A stretch of 64,000 bases of DNA. Origin: Streptomyces graminofaciens (GTDB lineage Bacteria > Actinomycetota > Actinomycetes > Streptomycetales > Streptomycetaceae). A program made the position numbers and the translations under genes. The stretch is taken from contig NZ_AP018448.1 of assembly GCF_030294945.1 (NCBI RefSeq), positions 8,404,501 through 8,468,500 of the forward strand, given 5' to 3'. Shown here one piece after another: positions 54,061 to 62,932 of the stretch. How positions within the stretch are numbered: position 1 is the first letter of the stretch; every line of letters starts with the position of its first letter. Under the pieces are notes generated by a model. That model was not told the origin of the DNA, searched no databases, and was given only the letters and a program-made list of their open reading frames with translations.

Positions 54061-55032
54061 TCAGGCGGAGTCGAAATGCGCCCGCACGCGCGCGTGCACC
54101 ACCCCCTCCGCGCCCACCCGGTCCAGGCCCAGCAACACCGCCCCCAGCACCGGCGCCGCCGTCACCACCCGTGCTACCGCCTTGGGCGCCGACGCCGCCA
54201 GCAACTCCTGTACGCGGTTGTCGAGAAGGGCGTGCCGGGCGGCGAGGACGCTGCCGCCGAGCAGGACGGGTGTCTCCTCGCCGAGGAGGTCCAGGCGGGT
54301 CAGAGCGACCGTCGCCATGGCCACCACCTCCTCCGCCAGCCGCTCCACGAGCCCGCACGCCACCGCGTCGCCCTCCGCCGCGGTGTCGAAGAGCACCGGC
54401 GTCAGCTCGTGCCGCCGGACCACCGGGATCCGCTCCAGATGCAGCGCCTCGATCAGGGCGTACATCGAGTCCAGGCCGAAGTGCCCGGGCAGGGCGCGCG
54501 CGAGCGCCGTCGGGCCGCCCCGGCCGTCCTCCGCCCTGGCCGCGTGCCACAACGCCTCCTCCGCCAGCCCCCAACCTCCGCCCCAGTCGCCCGAGATACG
54601 CCCGAGCGCCGGGAAGCGGGCGGTGCGGCCGTCGGGGCGCATCCCCACACAGTTGATGCCCGCCCCGCACACCACGGCCACCCCCCGGGGCTCGGCCACC
54701 CCCGCCCGCAGAATCGCGAAGGTGTCGTTGCGGACCTCCACCGTCGTGCCCCACGCGCGCGCGTGCAGCGCGGCCGCCAGCTCCTCCTCCTCGACGGGAA
54801 AGTCGGCGTTCGCGAGACACGCGGACACATGGTCGACCGCGGAGACCCCCGCCGCCGCGAAGGCCTGCCGTACGGCCTCCGCCACGGCGTCCACCGCCGC
54901 CGTCACCCCCACCGCCGGGGGCCGGAACCCCCCGCCCCGCGCCTCGCCCACCACCTCCCCGTCCGGCGCGACCACCGCGACATCGGTCTTGCTGTTGCCC
55001 GCGTCGATCGCGAGGACGGCACCACGCGTCAC
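54061..55032 (-). CDS. csnK: Sugar kinase, BadF/N-acetylglucosamine kinase type (CsnK-like)
   Basis: 323-aa ASKHA-fold kinase of the BadF/NagK type: AVLAIDAGNSKTDVAVVAPD (phosphate 1), VSACLANADFPVEEEELAAA, VRNDTFAILRAG, VAVVCGAGINCVG, and GRISGDWGGGWGLAEEALWH (sugar-binding). The last part contains LLGGSVLAAR. It would phosphorylate glucosamine or GlcNAc released from imported oligosaccharides. GTG 55032 overlaps the csnH stop by 4 bp. Gene order R-E-F-G-H-K matches the csn operon of S. coelicolor. Confidence 0.82.
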   Translation of the reverse strand: MTRGAVLAIDAGNSKTDVAVVAPDGEVVGEARGGGFRPPAVGVTAAVDAVAEAVRQAFAAAGVSAVDHVSACLANADFPVEEEELAAALHARAWGTTVEVRNDTFAILRAGVAEPRGVAVVCGAGINCVGMRPDGRTARFPALGRISGDWGGGWGLAEEALWHAARAEDGRGGPTALARALPGHFGLDSMYALIEALHLERIPVVRRHELTPVLFDTAAEGDAVACGLVERLAEEVVAMATVALTRLDLLGEETPVLLGGSVLAARHALLDNRVQELLAASAPKAVARVVTAAPVLGAVLLGLDRVGAEGVVHARVRAHFDSA

Positions 55033-56294
55033 GCCCACGCCAGGTGCTCCCGGTTGTGCGCGATCAGCTGATCGGTGAGGGCGTCGGCGTACGCGTACTG
55101 CCCGATCAGGGGATGGGCCAGCAGCGTTCGGAAGACGCGGTTCCGGCCGCCCCGCAGCGCCGCGTCGAGCGCCAGGTCCTCGTACGCCGTCACGTTCGCC
55201 ATCAGGCCCGCGTACAGCGGATCCACGGCCGGCACCGGCAGCGGTGTCGCACCCTTGCGGCCCACCGCCGCCTGCACCTCGATCACCGCGTCGTCGGGGA
55301 GGAAGGGCAGCGTCCCGTTGTTGTACGTGTTGACCACCTGGTACGGGCTGCCCCCGTCGCCCAGCAGCGACGCAGCCAGGTCGACCGCCGCCTCCGAATA
55401 GAACGCCCCGCCCCGCCTGGCGAGCAGCGCAGGCTTCTCGTCGAGCGTCGGGTCGGCGTACATCTCCAGCAACTCCCGCTCCATCCGGGCCACTTCGGCC
55501 GCCCGCGACGGCTTCGTACGCAGCTCCCGTACGACCTCGTCGTGCGCGTAGTAGTAGCGGAGGTAGTAGGAGGGGACCACGCCCAGGCGGTCCAGGAGTG
55601 ACCCGGGCAGGCGCAGGTCGCCCGCGATCGTGTCGCCGTGCGAGGCGAGGAGACGCGGCAGTACGTCCTCGCCCTCCGGGCCGCCGAGCCGTACGCCCGT
55701 CTCCCAGGTCAGGTGGTTGAGGCCCACGTGGTCCAGGTGCACCTCGGCCGGGGCCACCCCCAGCAGGGCCGCGAACTTCCGTTGCAGTCCGATCGCCACA
55801 TTGCACAGTCCGACCGCTTTGTGACCGGCGTTGAGCAGGGCGCGGGTCACGATCCCCACCGGGTTGGTGAAGTCGATGATCCACGCGTCGGGGTTGGTAC
55901 GGCGGACCCGTTCGGCGATGTCCAGCACCACCGGGACCGTGCGCAGCGCCTTCGCCAGCCCGCCCGCGCCCGTGGTCTCCTGCCCGACGCAGCCGCACTC
56001 CAGGGGCCAGGTCTCGTCCTGCTCGCGGGCGGCCTGTCCGCCGATCCGCAGCTGCAGCAGGACCGCGTCGGCGCCGTCGACGGCCGCGTCCAGGTCGGAC
56101 GTCGTCACGATCCGGCCCGTGTGCCCCTGGCGGGCGAAGATACGGCGGGCCAGGCCGCCCACCAGCTCCAGCCGGTCGGCGGCCGGGTCGACGAGGACCA
56201 GCTCCTCGATCGGCAGGGTGTCCCGGAGCCGGGCGAACCCGTCCACGAGTTCGGGTGTGTAGGTCGAGCCTCCGCCGACCACGGTGAGCTTCAC
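55029..56294 (-). CDS. csnH: Family 4 glycoside hydrolase, 6-phospho-beta-glucosidase type (CsnH-like)
   Basis: 421-aa NAD- and metal-dependent GH4 enzyme. Rossmann motif LTVVGGGSTYTPELVDGFAR, ADAVLLQLRIGGQAAREQDE, WPLECGCVGQETTGAGGLAK, IIDFTNPVGIVTRAL, metal ligands in VGLCNVAIGLQRKFA and DHVGLNHLTWETG. It cleaves a phosphorylated or amino-disaccharide through an oxidised intermediate. The start is GTG 56294. In the csn operon this enzyme acts on glucosamine oligosaccharides; the exact substrate is inferred. Confidence 0.87.
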   Translation of the reverse strand: MKLTVVGGGSTYTPELVDGFARLRDTLPIEELVLVDPAADRLELVGGLARRIFARQGHTGRIVTTSDLDAAVDGADAVLLQLRIGGQAAREQDETWPLECGCVGQETTGAGGLAKALRTVPVVLDIAERVRRTNPDAWIIDFTNPVGIVTRALLNAGHKAVGLCNVAIGLQRKFAALLGVAPAEVHLDHVGLNHLTWETGVRLGGPEGEDVLPRLLASHGDTIAGDLRLPGSLLDRLGVVPSYYLRYYYAHDEVVRELRTKPSRAAEVARMERELLEMYADPTLDEKPALLARRGGAFYSEAAVDLAASLLGDGGSPYQVVNTYNNGTLPFLPDDAVIEVQAAVGRKGATPLPVPAVDPLYAGLMANVTAYEDLALDAALRGGRNRVFRTLLAHPLIGQYAYADALTDQLIAHNREHLAWA

Positions 56295-56301
56295 GGGTGT
56301 A

Positions 56302-57192
56302 TCAACCTTTCACTCCGGTCAATGTCACGCCCTCGACGAACGCCTTCTGGGCGAAGAAGAACACGACGATCACGGGGGCCATGACCAGCACCGTCGCCGC
56401 CATGGTCAGATTCCAGTCGGTGTGGTGCGCGCCCTTGAAGGACTCCAGGCCGTAGGAGAGCGTCCAGGCGGCGGGGTTCTCGGAGGCGTAGATCTGCGGG
56501 CCGAAGTAGTCGTTCCAGGCGTAGAAGAACTGGAAGAGGGCGACGGCGGCGATCCCGGGCTTCGCCATCGGCAGCACCACCCTGAGCAGGGTCCGCAGCT
56601 CACCACAGCCGTCCACCCGCGCCGCGTCCAGATACTCGTTCGGGATCGTCATCAGGAACTGCCGGAGCAGGAAGATCGAGAACGCGTCCCCGAAAGCCAT
56701 CGGGATGATCAGCGGCCACAGCGAACCCGACAGGTCCAGCTGCTTCGCCCAGAACAGGTACATCGGGATGACCACCACCTGCGGCGGCAGCATCATCATC
56801 GAGATGACCAGCATCAGCGACAGATTCCGGCCCCGGAAGCGGAACTTGGCGAGCGCGTACGCCACCGGGACGGACGACACGACCGTGAGCGCGGACCCGG
56901 CGACGGCGTACAGCAGGGTGTTGCGCCACCAGGTCAGAAAGCCCGGGGTGTCGAAGACCCTGGCGTAGTTCCCCCACTCCCAGGTGTCCGGGACCAGGTC
57001 CCGGGAGAGTGCCTGCTGATCACTCATCAGCGAGGTCAGGAACACGAAGACGAAGGGGAGGGTGAAGAAGAGGGCGGCGGCGACGCCGAGCGAGTGGACC
57101 GCGATCCACTCCAGCAGGGCCTTGCGGCGGGCGGTCCGGGCACTCGTGGACGACATGTCCACCAGCACCGGTTTGTCGAGCACTTGGGCCAT
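56302..57192 (-). CDS. csnG: Carbohydrate ABC transporter permease, MalG type (CsnG-like)
   Basis: 296-aa permease with six spans. Conserved EAA loop: EYLDAARVDGCGELRTLLRV with VLPMAKPGIAAVALFQF; early motif PFVFVFLTSLMSD. ATG 57192 shares one base with the csnF stop (TGATG). It forms the channel with CsnF for oligosaccharide import; the ATPase is probably a shared MsiK-type protein encoded elsewhere, as none is present here. Confidence 0.87.
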   Translation of the reverse strand: MAQVLDKPVLVDMSSTSARTARRKALLEWIAVHSLGVAAALFFTLPFVFVFLTSLMSDQQALSRDLVPDTWEWGNYARVFDTPGFLTWWRNTLLYAVAGSALTVVSSVPVAYALAKFRFRGRNLSLMLVISMMMLPPQVVVIPMYLFWAKQLDLSGSLWPLIIPMAFGDAFSIFLLRQFLMTIPNEYLDAARVDGCGELRTLLRVVLPMAKPGIAAVALFQFFYAWNDYFGPQIYASENPAAWTLSYGLESFKGAHHTDWNLTMAATVLVMAPVIVVFFFAQKAFVEGVTLTGVKG

Positions 57193-58133
57193 CAGTCAGC
57201 CGCTCCGATCAGTCCGCCCCGGCGCCGCATCAGCAGCGCCGTGAACACCATCGACAGGGCGAACAGCACCAGCGCGACCACACAGGCGGAGCCGTAGTCG
57301 AAGCGCTGGAAGCCGAGGTTGTAGACGAGTTGGGGGAGGGTCAGGGTGGATCGCTCCGGGTAGCCGGGCTCGAACTGCGTGCCCGCGCCCTGGATCACCC
57401 CCGAGGCGACCTTCCCGGCGACGAGCGGCTGTGTGTAGTACTGCATCGCCTGGATCACCCCGGTGACGACCGCGAACATCACGATCGGCGAGATGTTCGG
57501 CAGCGTCACGAACCGGAACCGCTGCCACGCCGAGGCACCGTCCAGCTCGGCGGCCTCGTACTGCTCCTTCGGTACGTCGAGCAGCGCCGCCATGAAGATG
57601 ACCATCAGGTCGCCGATGCCCCACAGGGCGAGCAGGGTCAGTGCCGGCTTGGACCAGGACGGGTCGTTGAACCAGCCGGGCGCCGGGAGCCCGAACTTCT
57701 CTAGGATCGAGTTGACCGGGCCCGTGCCGGGGTTGAGCAGGAAAGCGAAGGCCATGGTCGCGGCCACCGGCGGGGCCAGATAGGGCAGATAGAAGAGGGT
57801 GCGGAAAACCCCGGTGCCCGTCTTGATCTTCGTGATGAGGAGTCCGACGCCGAGCCCGAACAGGACCCGGAGGCTCACCATCACGATCACCAGCCACAGG
57901 GTGTTGCGCAGGGCGGGCCAGAAGAAGGGGTAACTCTCGAAGACGTAAGTCCAGTTCTTCGTCCCGCTCCAGGTCGGCGGCCGGAAGCCGTCGTAGTGCA
58001 TGAACGAGAAATAGACCGTCGAGATCAGCGGATACGCGAAGAAGACCGCGAAACCGATCAGCCAGGGCGACATGAAGGCCGCCGTGCGCAGCGCCGAGCG
58101 CCGGTGCTTCGCACGCAACGTGTAGGTGCTCAT
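57192..58133 (-). CDS. csnF: Carbohydrate ABC transporter permease, MalF type (CsnF-like)
   Basis: 313-aa permease: FMSPWLIGFAVFFAYPLIST at the N-terminus, LRNTLWLVIVMVSLRVLFGL, and the EAA loop VPKEQYEAAELDGASAWQRF. Six spans are visible. ATG 58133 lies 6 bp after the csnE stop. Partner of CsnG. Confidence 0.87.
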   Translation of the reverse strand: MSTYTLRAKHRRSALRTAAFMSPWLIGFAVFFAYPLISTVYFSFMHYDGFRPPTWSGTKNWTYVFESYPFFWPALRNTLWLVIVMVSLRVLFGLGVGLLITKIKTGTGVFRTLFYLPYLAPPVAATMAFAFLLNPGTGPVNSILEKFGLPAPGWFNDPSWSKPALTLLALWGIGDLMVIFMAALLDVPKEQYEAAELDGASAWQRFRFVTLPNISPIVMFAVVTGVIQAMQYYTQPLVAGKVASGVIQGAGTQFEPGYPERSTLTLPQLVYNLGFQRFDYGSACVVALVLFALSMVFTALLMRRRGGLIGAAD

Positions 58134-58139
58134 GGGCTC

Positions 58140-59477
58140 TTACTTCGCCTGCGCGATGTCCGTGTCGATCTGCTTCGCGGTGTCCTTGAGACCCGCCTTC
58201 AGATCGGTGGCCTTGCCGCTCTCGTAGTCGTATCCGAACTGCTGGATCGTCGTCAGATACACACCGCCGTTGACGGACGCGGGTGCCGTGGTCGAATCCG
58301 GGTTCGCCGCGATCTCCAGGAACGTCTTGAAACGCGGGTCGTACTTCAGCTTCGGCGACTTCAGCGCGGCCAGCGTGGAGGGCACGTTGTGGATGGCGTT
58401 GGAGAAACCGACCACCGCGTCCGTGTCCGTGGTGATGTACTTCACCAGCTCCCAGGCCGCGTTCTGCTTCTTGCTGGTGGCGGCGATCCCGGCGATGGTG
58501 CCGGTGATGTAGCCCTTGCCGTACTGGTCCGCCTGGTCGTCGGGCACGGGCAGCGGGGCGACCCCGATCTCGAAGTCCGGCTTGGCGTCCACCGCCATGC
58601 CGAGCCGCCATTCGCCGTCGAGCTGCATCGCGACCTGGCCGGTGTGGAAGGGGTGCTTGGGGCCCCATTCGTCGCCCAGCCCGGACCGGTAGGTCTCCAG
58701 CTTCTTGTAGCCGCCGAGTTCGTCGACCAGCTTCTTCTGGAGCTTGAAGGCGGACGCGAAAGCCGGGTCCTTGGCGATGTTCGACTTTCCGTCGCCGTCG
58801 AAGTACGTCGGCGAGAACTGGCCGAGGTAATGCTCGGTCGTCGTCTCCCAGCCGTGGTAGTTCGGCATGAATCCGAGCTGGGAGTAGCTGTCGCCCTTGG
58901 TGATGGTCAGCTTCTTGGCGTCGGCCTCGAATTGGGACCATGTCTTCGGCGGGCTCTTGATTCCCGCCTTCTCGAACGCGGTCTTGTTGTAGTAGAGCCC
59001 GTACGCGTCACCGAGCAGCGGTACGGCACACCGGTTCCCGTCGAACTGGGTGTACTCGTTCATGGCCTTCGGGAACGTCTTCTCCGGGTCGATGTCCGAC
59101 TTCTCGAAGAAGGGGTTCAGATCGACCAGCGCACCGGAGGTGCAGAACTTTCCGACGTTGTTCGTGGTGAACGACGAGATCACGTCCGGGGCCTTGTCGC
59201 CGCCGGCGCGCAGCGCCTGGTTGATCTTGTCGTCGGTCATATTGCCGACGACGTTGACGTGGATGTTCGGATGAGCCTTCTCGAAGCCGGCGACCAGCGC
59301 CTTCACGGCCTTCACCTCCGCCGGCGCGCTCCAGGCGTGCCAGAAGTTGATGGTCGTCTCCTTCGAGGCGTCATCGGCGGCCTCGGAACCGGACTGACCG
59401 GTACAGGCCGTGGAGAGAAGAGCGAGAGAGACGGTGGCGGCGAACGCGATCGCCGCGTTCTTGGATATTCCGGGCAT
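58140..59477 (-). CDS. csnE: Carbohydrate ABC transporter substrate-binding lipoprotein (CsnE-like)
   Basis: 445-aa family 1 solute-binding lipoprotein. The signal peptide has lipobox LSTAC (Cys25). Mature part: TTINFWHAWSAPAEVKAVKA, LVAGFEKAHPNIHVNVVGN, NQALRAGGDKAPDVISSFTT, GHPFHTGQVAMQLDGEWRLG-like segments. Binds oligosaccharide outside the cell. ATG 59477 has GGGAGG upstream. It is separated from csnR by 158 bp that hold a REP-like hairpin pair. Confidence 0.85.
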   Translation of the reverse strand: MPGISKNAAIAFAATVSLALLSTACTGQSGSEAADDASKETTINFWHAWSAPAEVKAVKALVAGFEKAHPNIHVNVVGNMTDDKINQALRAGGDKAPDVISSFTTNNVGKFCTSGALVDLNPFFEKSDIDPEKTFPKAMNEYTQFDGNRCAVPLLGDAYGLYYNKTAFEKAGIKSPPKTWSQFEADAKKLTITKGDSYSQLGFMPNYHGWETTTEHYLGQFSPTYFDGDGKSNIAKDPAFASAFKLQKKLVDELGGYKKLETYRSGLGDEWGPKHPFHTGQVAMQLDGEWRLGMAVDAKPDFEIGVAPLPVPDDQADQYGKGYITGTIAGIAATSKKQNAAWELVKYITTDTDAVVGFSNAIHNVPSTLAALKSPKLKYDPRFKTFLEIAANPDSTTAPASVNGGVYLTTIQQFGYDYESGKATDLKAGLKDTAKQIDTDIAQAK

Positions 59478-59526
59478 GGCGGGGCCTCCCTAGGCAGGGT
59501 GAGGTATGGAAGGGGGTGCGAAACCG

Positions 59527-59573
59527 TGCCCCGTAAGGGGCGCGGGGCAGTATCGACATGCGGCTCCGCCGCG
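59527..59573. repeat. REP-like double hairpin between csnR and csnE
   Basis: TGCCCC...GGGGCA (59527-59532 with 59544-59549) around GTAAGGGGCGC, then GCGGC-TCC-GCCGC (near 59560-59573). The sequence resembles the hairpin at 53984-54029. It may attenuate transcription from csnR into csnE. Confidence 0.6.
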
Positions 59574-59635
59574 TGGGCGCGACCAGCCACGAACGGCCCG
59601 CAGTATGAGGACGACCAGCGGTTACCCGGCGCTGC

Positions 59636-60835
59636 TCAGCGGAGCGCCAACGTGTCGAAGACTTCGTCGCGAGTAGCCGCAAGCGAACTCTCCAAAGCGC
59701 CGCGCAGAACGGGCTGTTCACGCACGTCACCGATGACCAGCCGCGGCCGGGACGCGGCCAGCTCGGCCAACTCGCTCTGGACGAGGGCACGCAGCCGCTC
59801 GCCCCCTGCGGTCAGCGCGCTGCCGGTGAGTACGACGAGTTCGGGGTCGAGCACGGAGACCAGCGAGGCGAGCCCGGTGGCCAGCCCCGTCGCATAGGTG
59901 GCCAGAAGTCGACGGTACGGATCGGTGTCGAGGTCGGCCGCCCGGCCGAGAAGAACCGCGGCGACCTCGGCGTACGGCCCGGAGGGGATGTCCGGCACCC
60001 CCAGTTCCCGGGCGAGCCCGGGGATGACCTGGGAACCGGCGAGCTCCTGGAAGCCGCCGCTGCCCGTTCTGGTCACCCGGCGGGCGAGCGGCACCCCCGG
60101 CACCGGCAGGAAGCCGACCTCGCCGGCGCCGCCGGTGAAGCCGCGGTGCAGCCGCCCGCCGAGGACGAGGGCCGCGCCGAGACCGCCCTCGTTCCACAGC
60201 AGGACGAAGTCGTCGTGGCCCCTGGCCGCGCCCAGCCGTTGTTCGGCGAGGGCGACGAGGTTGACGTCGTTCTCGTACTCGACCGGCATCGGCAGTGCGG
60301 CGGCCAGCTCCTCCAGGAGGGTGGGGGAGTGCCAGCCGGGCAGATGGGAGGCGTAGCGCAGCCGTCCGGTGCCGGGGTCGAAGGCGCCGGGTGTGCCGAT
60401 GACCAGGCGGCGCACGTCGGACCGGACGAGCCCCGCGGCCTTGACCGCCCCGTCGAGGGCGGCGGTGACCTGCCGTACGACGGGTTCGGCCGGGCGGCGG
60501 CCATGGGTGGGGACGGCGTGCTCGCCCACCGTGCGGCCGGTGATGTCGGCGACGGCGGCGAGGACGCGTTCGGGGGTGACGTCGAGGGCGGCGGCGTACG
60601 CGACGGTCGGGTTCACCGCGTACAGCTGGGCGTTGGGGCCGGGTCGGCCCTCCCCGCTTCCGCTCTCGACGACCAGCCCCGCCGCCTCCAGGCGGGCGAG
60701 GAGCTGTGACGCGGTCGGCTTCGACAGGCCGGTGAGCTTGCCGAGGCGGGTGCGTGAGAGCGGGCCGTGGGTCAGGAGGAGGTCGAGTGCGGCGCGGTCG
60801 TTCATGGCGCGCAGTACGCGCGGGGTTCCTGCCAT
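59636..60835 (-). CDS. csnR: ROK-family transcriptional regulator (CsnR-like)
   Basis: 399-aa regulator. N-terminal winged helix (LLTHGPLSRTRLGKLTGLSK then PTASQLLARLEAAGLVVES), then a ROK/ASKHA sugar-sensing domain (AALDVTPERVLAAVADITGR, YENDVNLVALAEQRLGAARG, LLWNEGGLGAALVLGGRLHR, GFTGGAGEVGFLPVPG). The CxCGxxGC zinc site of ROK kinases is absent. It presumably represses its own operon through the AGGAAA-G-TTTCCT site 25 bp upstream. ATG 60835 has GGGAGG 9 bases before it. Confidence 0.88.
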   Translation of the reverse strand: MAGTPRVLRAMNDRAALDLLLTHGPLSRTRLGKLTGLSKPTASQLLARLEAAGLVVESGSGEGRPGPNAQLYAVNPTVAYAAALDVTPERVLAAVADITGRTVGEHAVPTHGRRPAEPVVRQVTAALDGAVKAAGLVRSDVRRLVIGTPGAFDPGTGRLRYASHLPGWHSPTLLEELAAALPMPVEYENDVNLVALAEQRLGAARGHDDFVLLWNEGGLGAALVLGGRLHRGFTGGAGEVGFLPVPGVPLARRVTRTGSGGFQELAGSQVIPGLARELGVPDIPSGPYAEVAAVLLGRAADLDTDPYRRLLATYATGLATGLASLVSVLDPELVVLTGSALTAGGERLRALVQSELAELAASRPRLVIGDVREQPVLRGALESSLAATRDEVFDTLALR

Positions 60836-60859
60836 GGGTACGCGGCCTCCCGAACTGTT

Positions 60860-60872
60860 AGGAAAGTTTCCT
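60860..60872. promoter_or_regulatory. ROK/CsnR operator upstream of csnR
   Basis: AGGAAA-G-TTTCCT is a perfect palindrome around one base and matches the CsnR box (AGGAAANTTTCCT-like) described for chitosan-responsive ROK regulators in Streptomyces. It overlaps the leader or promoter of csnR, so the whole csn operon would be autoregulated. Confidence 0.75.
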
Positions 60873-60930
60873 GTCGGATGCCAGGAAGATAGGACTAGAC
60901 CAGAGAGGAGTCAATACAAGCCAAACGAAA

Positions 60931-60968
60931 ACCGCCCCCGGGCAACGAAGTCGTTAACCGGGGGCGGT
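60931..60968. terminator. Terminator after the 278-aa secreted-protein gene
   Basis: ACCGCCCCCGG at 60931-60941 pairs with CCGGGGGCGGT at 60958-60968; the loop can extend pairing with AACGA-AG-TCGTT. It lies 32 bp after the gene and shields csnR. Confidence 0.85.
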
Positions 60969-61000
60969 CTGTCGGCCGGCGGACCGGCGGCGTCACATCA

Positions 61001-61837
61001 CTACTTCACGTCGACGAAGTCCCCGACGGAGGTCTTGGCCGCGGTGCTGGACGTACCGGCGAACTTGAACCGGAACGAGCCGTCCTCCGACGCCTTCACG
61101 GTGGTGGACAGGGTCCCGGCCGTGCCGGAGGTCACCGTCTTGACGTCCGTGTAGGCGGTGGCGCCCTTGGCCTTGAACTGGAGGGTCACGGCCTGGCCCT
61201 GGTAGCCGGAGTACGCGCGGGTGCTCCAGTTGGCGCGGGTCAGCTGCCCCTTGACGGTCAGGGTCTTGCCCTTGGTGACCGGCTCCGGCGAGGCGTTGAC
61301 GGTCAGCTTCGCCGTGCGCTGCAGCTTGGTGGTGCCGAGGCCGCCCCAGAGGTCGTACCCGGTCTCGAAGCTGACGTGGTCGTCGGAGTCGTCGACGTCG
61401 ATGGCCCCGTGGCCGTAGAACGCGCCGATCTTCCAGGTGGTGGCGTCCGAGCCGCTGAACAACTGCGACCTCGGGCGCACGCTCAGCGTCGTCGTGCAGG
61501 ACTCGATCACCGTGATGTCCGAGTCCACGACCGGGGTGCAGACCGGTGCCTTGGTGGTCGGCTCCAGGGCGTTGTCGGGCTCGAGGAGACGGCCGCGGTA
61601 GGCGATGATGCCCAGGAAGTTGTTCTCGTAGTCGATGACCAGGTCGGCCGGACGGGTCAGCTTGTAGGTGACCGGAACGGTCACCTTCGTCTTGGTGCCG
61701 ACGACGATCGGCTTGCCGCTGTTGACCACGACGTCGCCGAACTTCAGGTTCGGCGAGTCGGCCGACGCGACGGGCGCGGCCAGGCCGGTCAGGGCCAGGG
61801 CGCCGGACACGGCGGCGCCTATGGCGAGCTTTCGCAT
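61001..61837 (-). CDS. Secreted protein of unknown function, Ig-like
   Basis: 278-aa exported protein. The Sec signal peptide MRKLAIGAAVSGALALTGLA ends with VASA-DSP. The mature part is all-beta with two Ig-like or filamin-like modules (VGTKTKVTVPVTYKLTRPAD; TKGKTLTVKGQLTRANWSTR, then SFRFKFAGTSSTAAKTSVG). Two cysteines in CTPVVDSDITVIESC probably form a disulfide. ATG 61837 has GGGGAA upstream; longer in-frame starts would bury the signal peptide. Function unknown. Confidence 0.82.
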   Translation of the reverse strand: MRKLAIGAAVSGALALTGLAAPVASADSPNLKFGDVVVNSGKPIVVGTKTKVTVPVTYKLTRPADLVIDYENNFLGIIAYRGRLLEPDNALEPTTKAPVCTPVVDSDITVIESCTTTLSVRPRSQLFSGSDATTWKIGAFYGHGAIDVDDSDDHVSFETGYDLWGGLGTTKLQRTAKLTVNASPEPVTKGKTLTVKGQLTRANWSTRAYSGYQGQAVTLQFKAKGATAYTDVKTVTSGTAGTLSTTVKASEDGSFRFKFAGTSSTAAKTSVGDFVDVK

Positions 61838-62082
61838 GAATTCCCCACATTCGAGCGGGCCCCCGGGCATTGCGCTCCAGAACAAGGGCCTGCCGTAGGC
61901 CTGACCCTAGGTGATCGGTCTTGTGTGGGGAACGGGGGGTACCTGTGAAGAAGGTAAAGAAGCGCAGGTCAAGCGGACGTTCGTGTTCCGGGCGACTCCC
62001 GAGCGGGCGATCCGGACGCCCGGTCGCGCGTGATCCGGACGCCCCCGAGTGAGGGCGCCCGGCTGTACAAAAGCCCGGACCG

Positions 62083-62619
62083 TCAGGCTGAGATGCCGTC
62101 GATCCGGGCCAACGCGTCGTCCGCGCCGTACGGCTGCAGGTAGGGCAGCCAACGCGGGTCCCTATGGCCCGTGCCGATGATGCGCCAGGCCAGGCCGGTC
62201 GGCGGGGCGGGTTTGTGACGGAGCCGCCAGCCGATCTCGAAGAGATGGCGGTCGGCCTTTACATGGTTGCAGCGGCGGCACGACGCCACCACGTTGTCCC
62301 AGACGTGCTTGCCCCCGCGGCTGCGCGGGATGACGTGGTCGACGCTGGTTGCGACGCCACCGCAGTACATGCACCGGCCCCCGTCACGGGCGAACAGCGC
62401 CCGACGGGTCAGAGGAACGGGCCCCCGATAGGGAACCCGGACGAATCGCTTGAGCCGGACCACGCTGGGTGCGGGGAGTGTGACGGTCGCGCTGTGCAGA
62501 TAGGCGCCGGATTCCTCGAGAGAGACGGCCTTGTTCTCAAGGACGAGGACGAGCGCGCGGCGGAGCGGTACGACGCCGAGCGGCTCGTACGACGCGTTGA
62601 GGACCAGGACATGCGGCAC
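62083..62619 (-). CDS. HNH endonuclease
   Basis: 178-aa HNH-family protein. FARDGGRCMYCGGVATSVDH gives the CxxC and DH, VIPRSRGGKHVWDNVVASCR the N, and CRRCNHVKADR the second CxxC of the zinc-bound beta-beta-alpha metal fold. The N-terminal half (HVLVLNASYEPLGVVPLRRA, LVLVLENKAVSLEE) is typical of the actinobacterial housekeeping version. GTG 62619 is preceded by AAGGAGG; the frame is open to 62826 but without signs of coding. Biological role not established. Confidence 0.87.
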   Translation of the reverse strand: MPHVLVLNASYEPLGVVPLRRALVLVLENKAVSLEESGAYLHSATVTLPAPSVVRLKRFVRVPYRGPVPLTRRALFARDGGRCMYCGGVATSVDHVIPRSRGGKHVWDNVVASCRRCNHVKADRHLFEIGWRLRHKPAPPTGLAWRIIGTGHRDPRWLPYLQPYGADDALARIDGISA

Positions 62620-62932
62620 GGATGCCTCCTTGGGCGTCGGCGGCGCGTGGCTCGCGCCGGGACGATCTGTGGCCAGTCTCCCCTCTTGCCTGGTGGGCGC
62701 GCCACCATGTCCCGGTAACGGGCTGGGAGTGTTTTCGACCACACCTGAATTCATCCCCCGCTTCGTGCCCCCTTCACTCCCAGGTGAGCGCCCTCTCTGC
62801 TTCGGACACCCGGCGAACCTCCACACAATGCCCCGTTAGTGTGGTGGGTCTGCCCGTTCGGTGACCTTTCCGTGATCCGACGGATCTTGACCGCCGTACC
62901 GGAGGGCAGATATCGCACCTGGAGGTACCGCA

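Noticed and set aside
62821..62844. CCACAC/GTGTGG inverted repeat before the MscS gene
   Set aside because: Arms of only 6 bp with a 12-base loop; too weak to call an operator or terminator.
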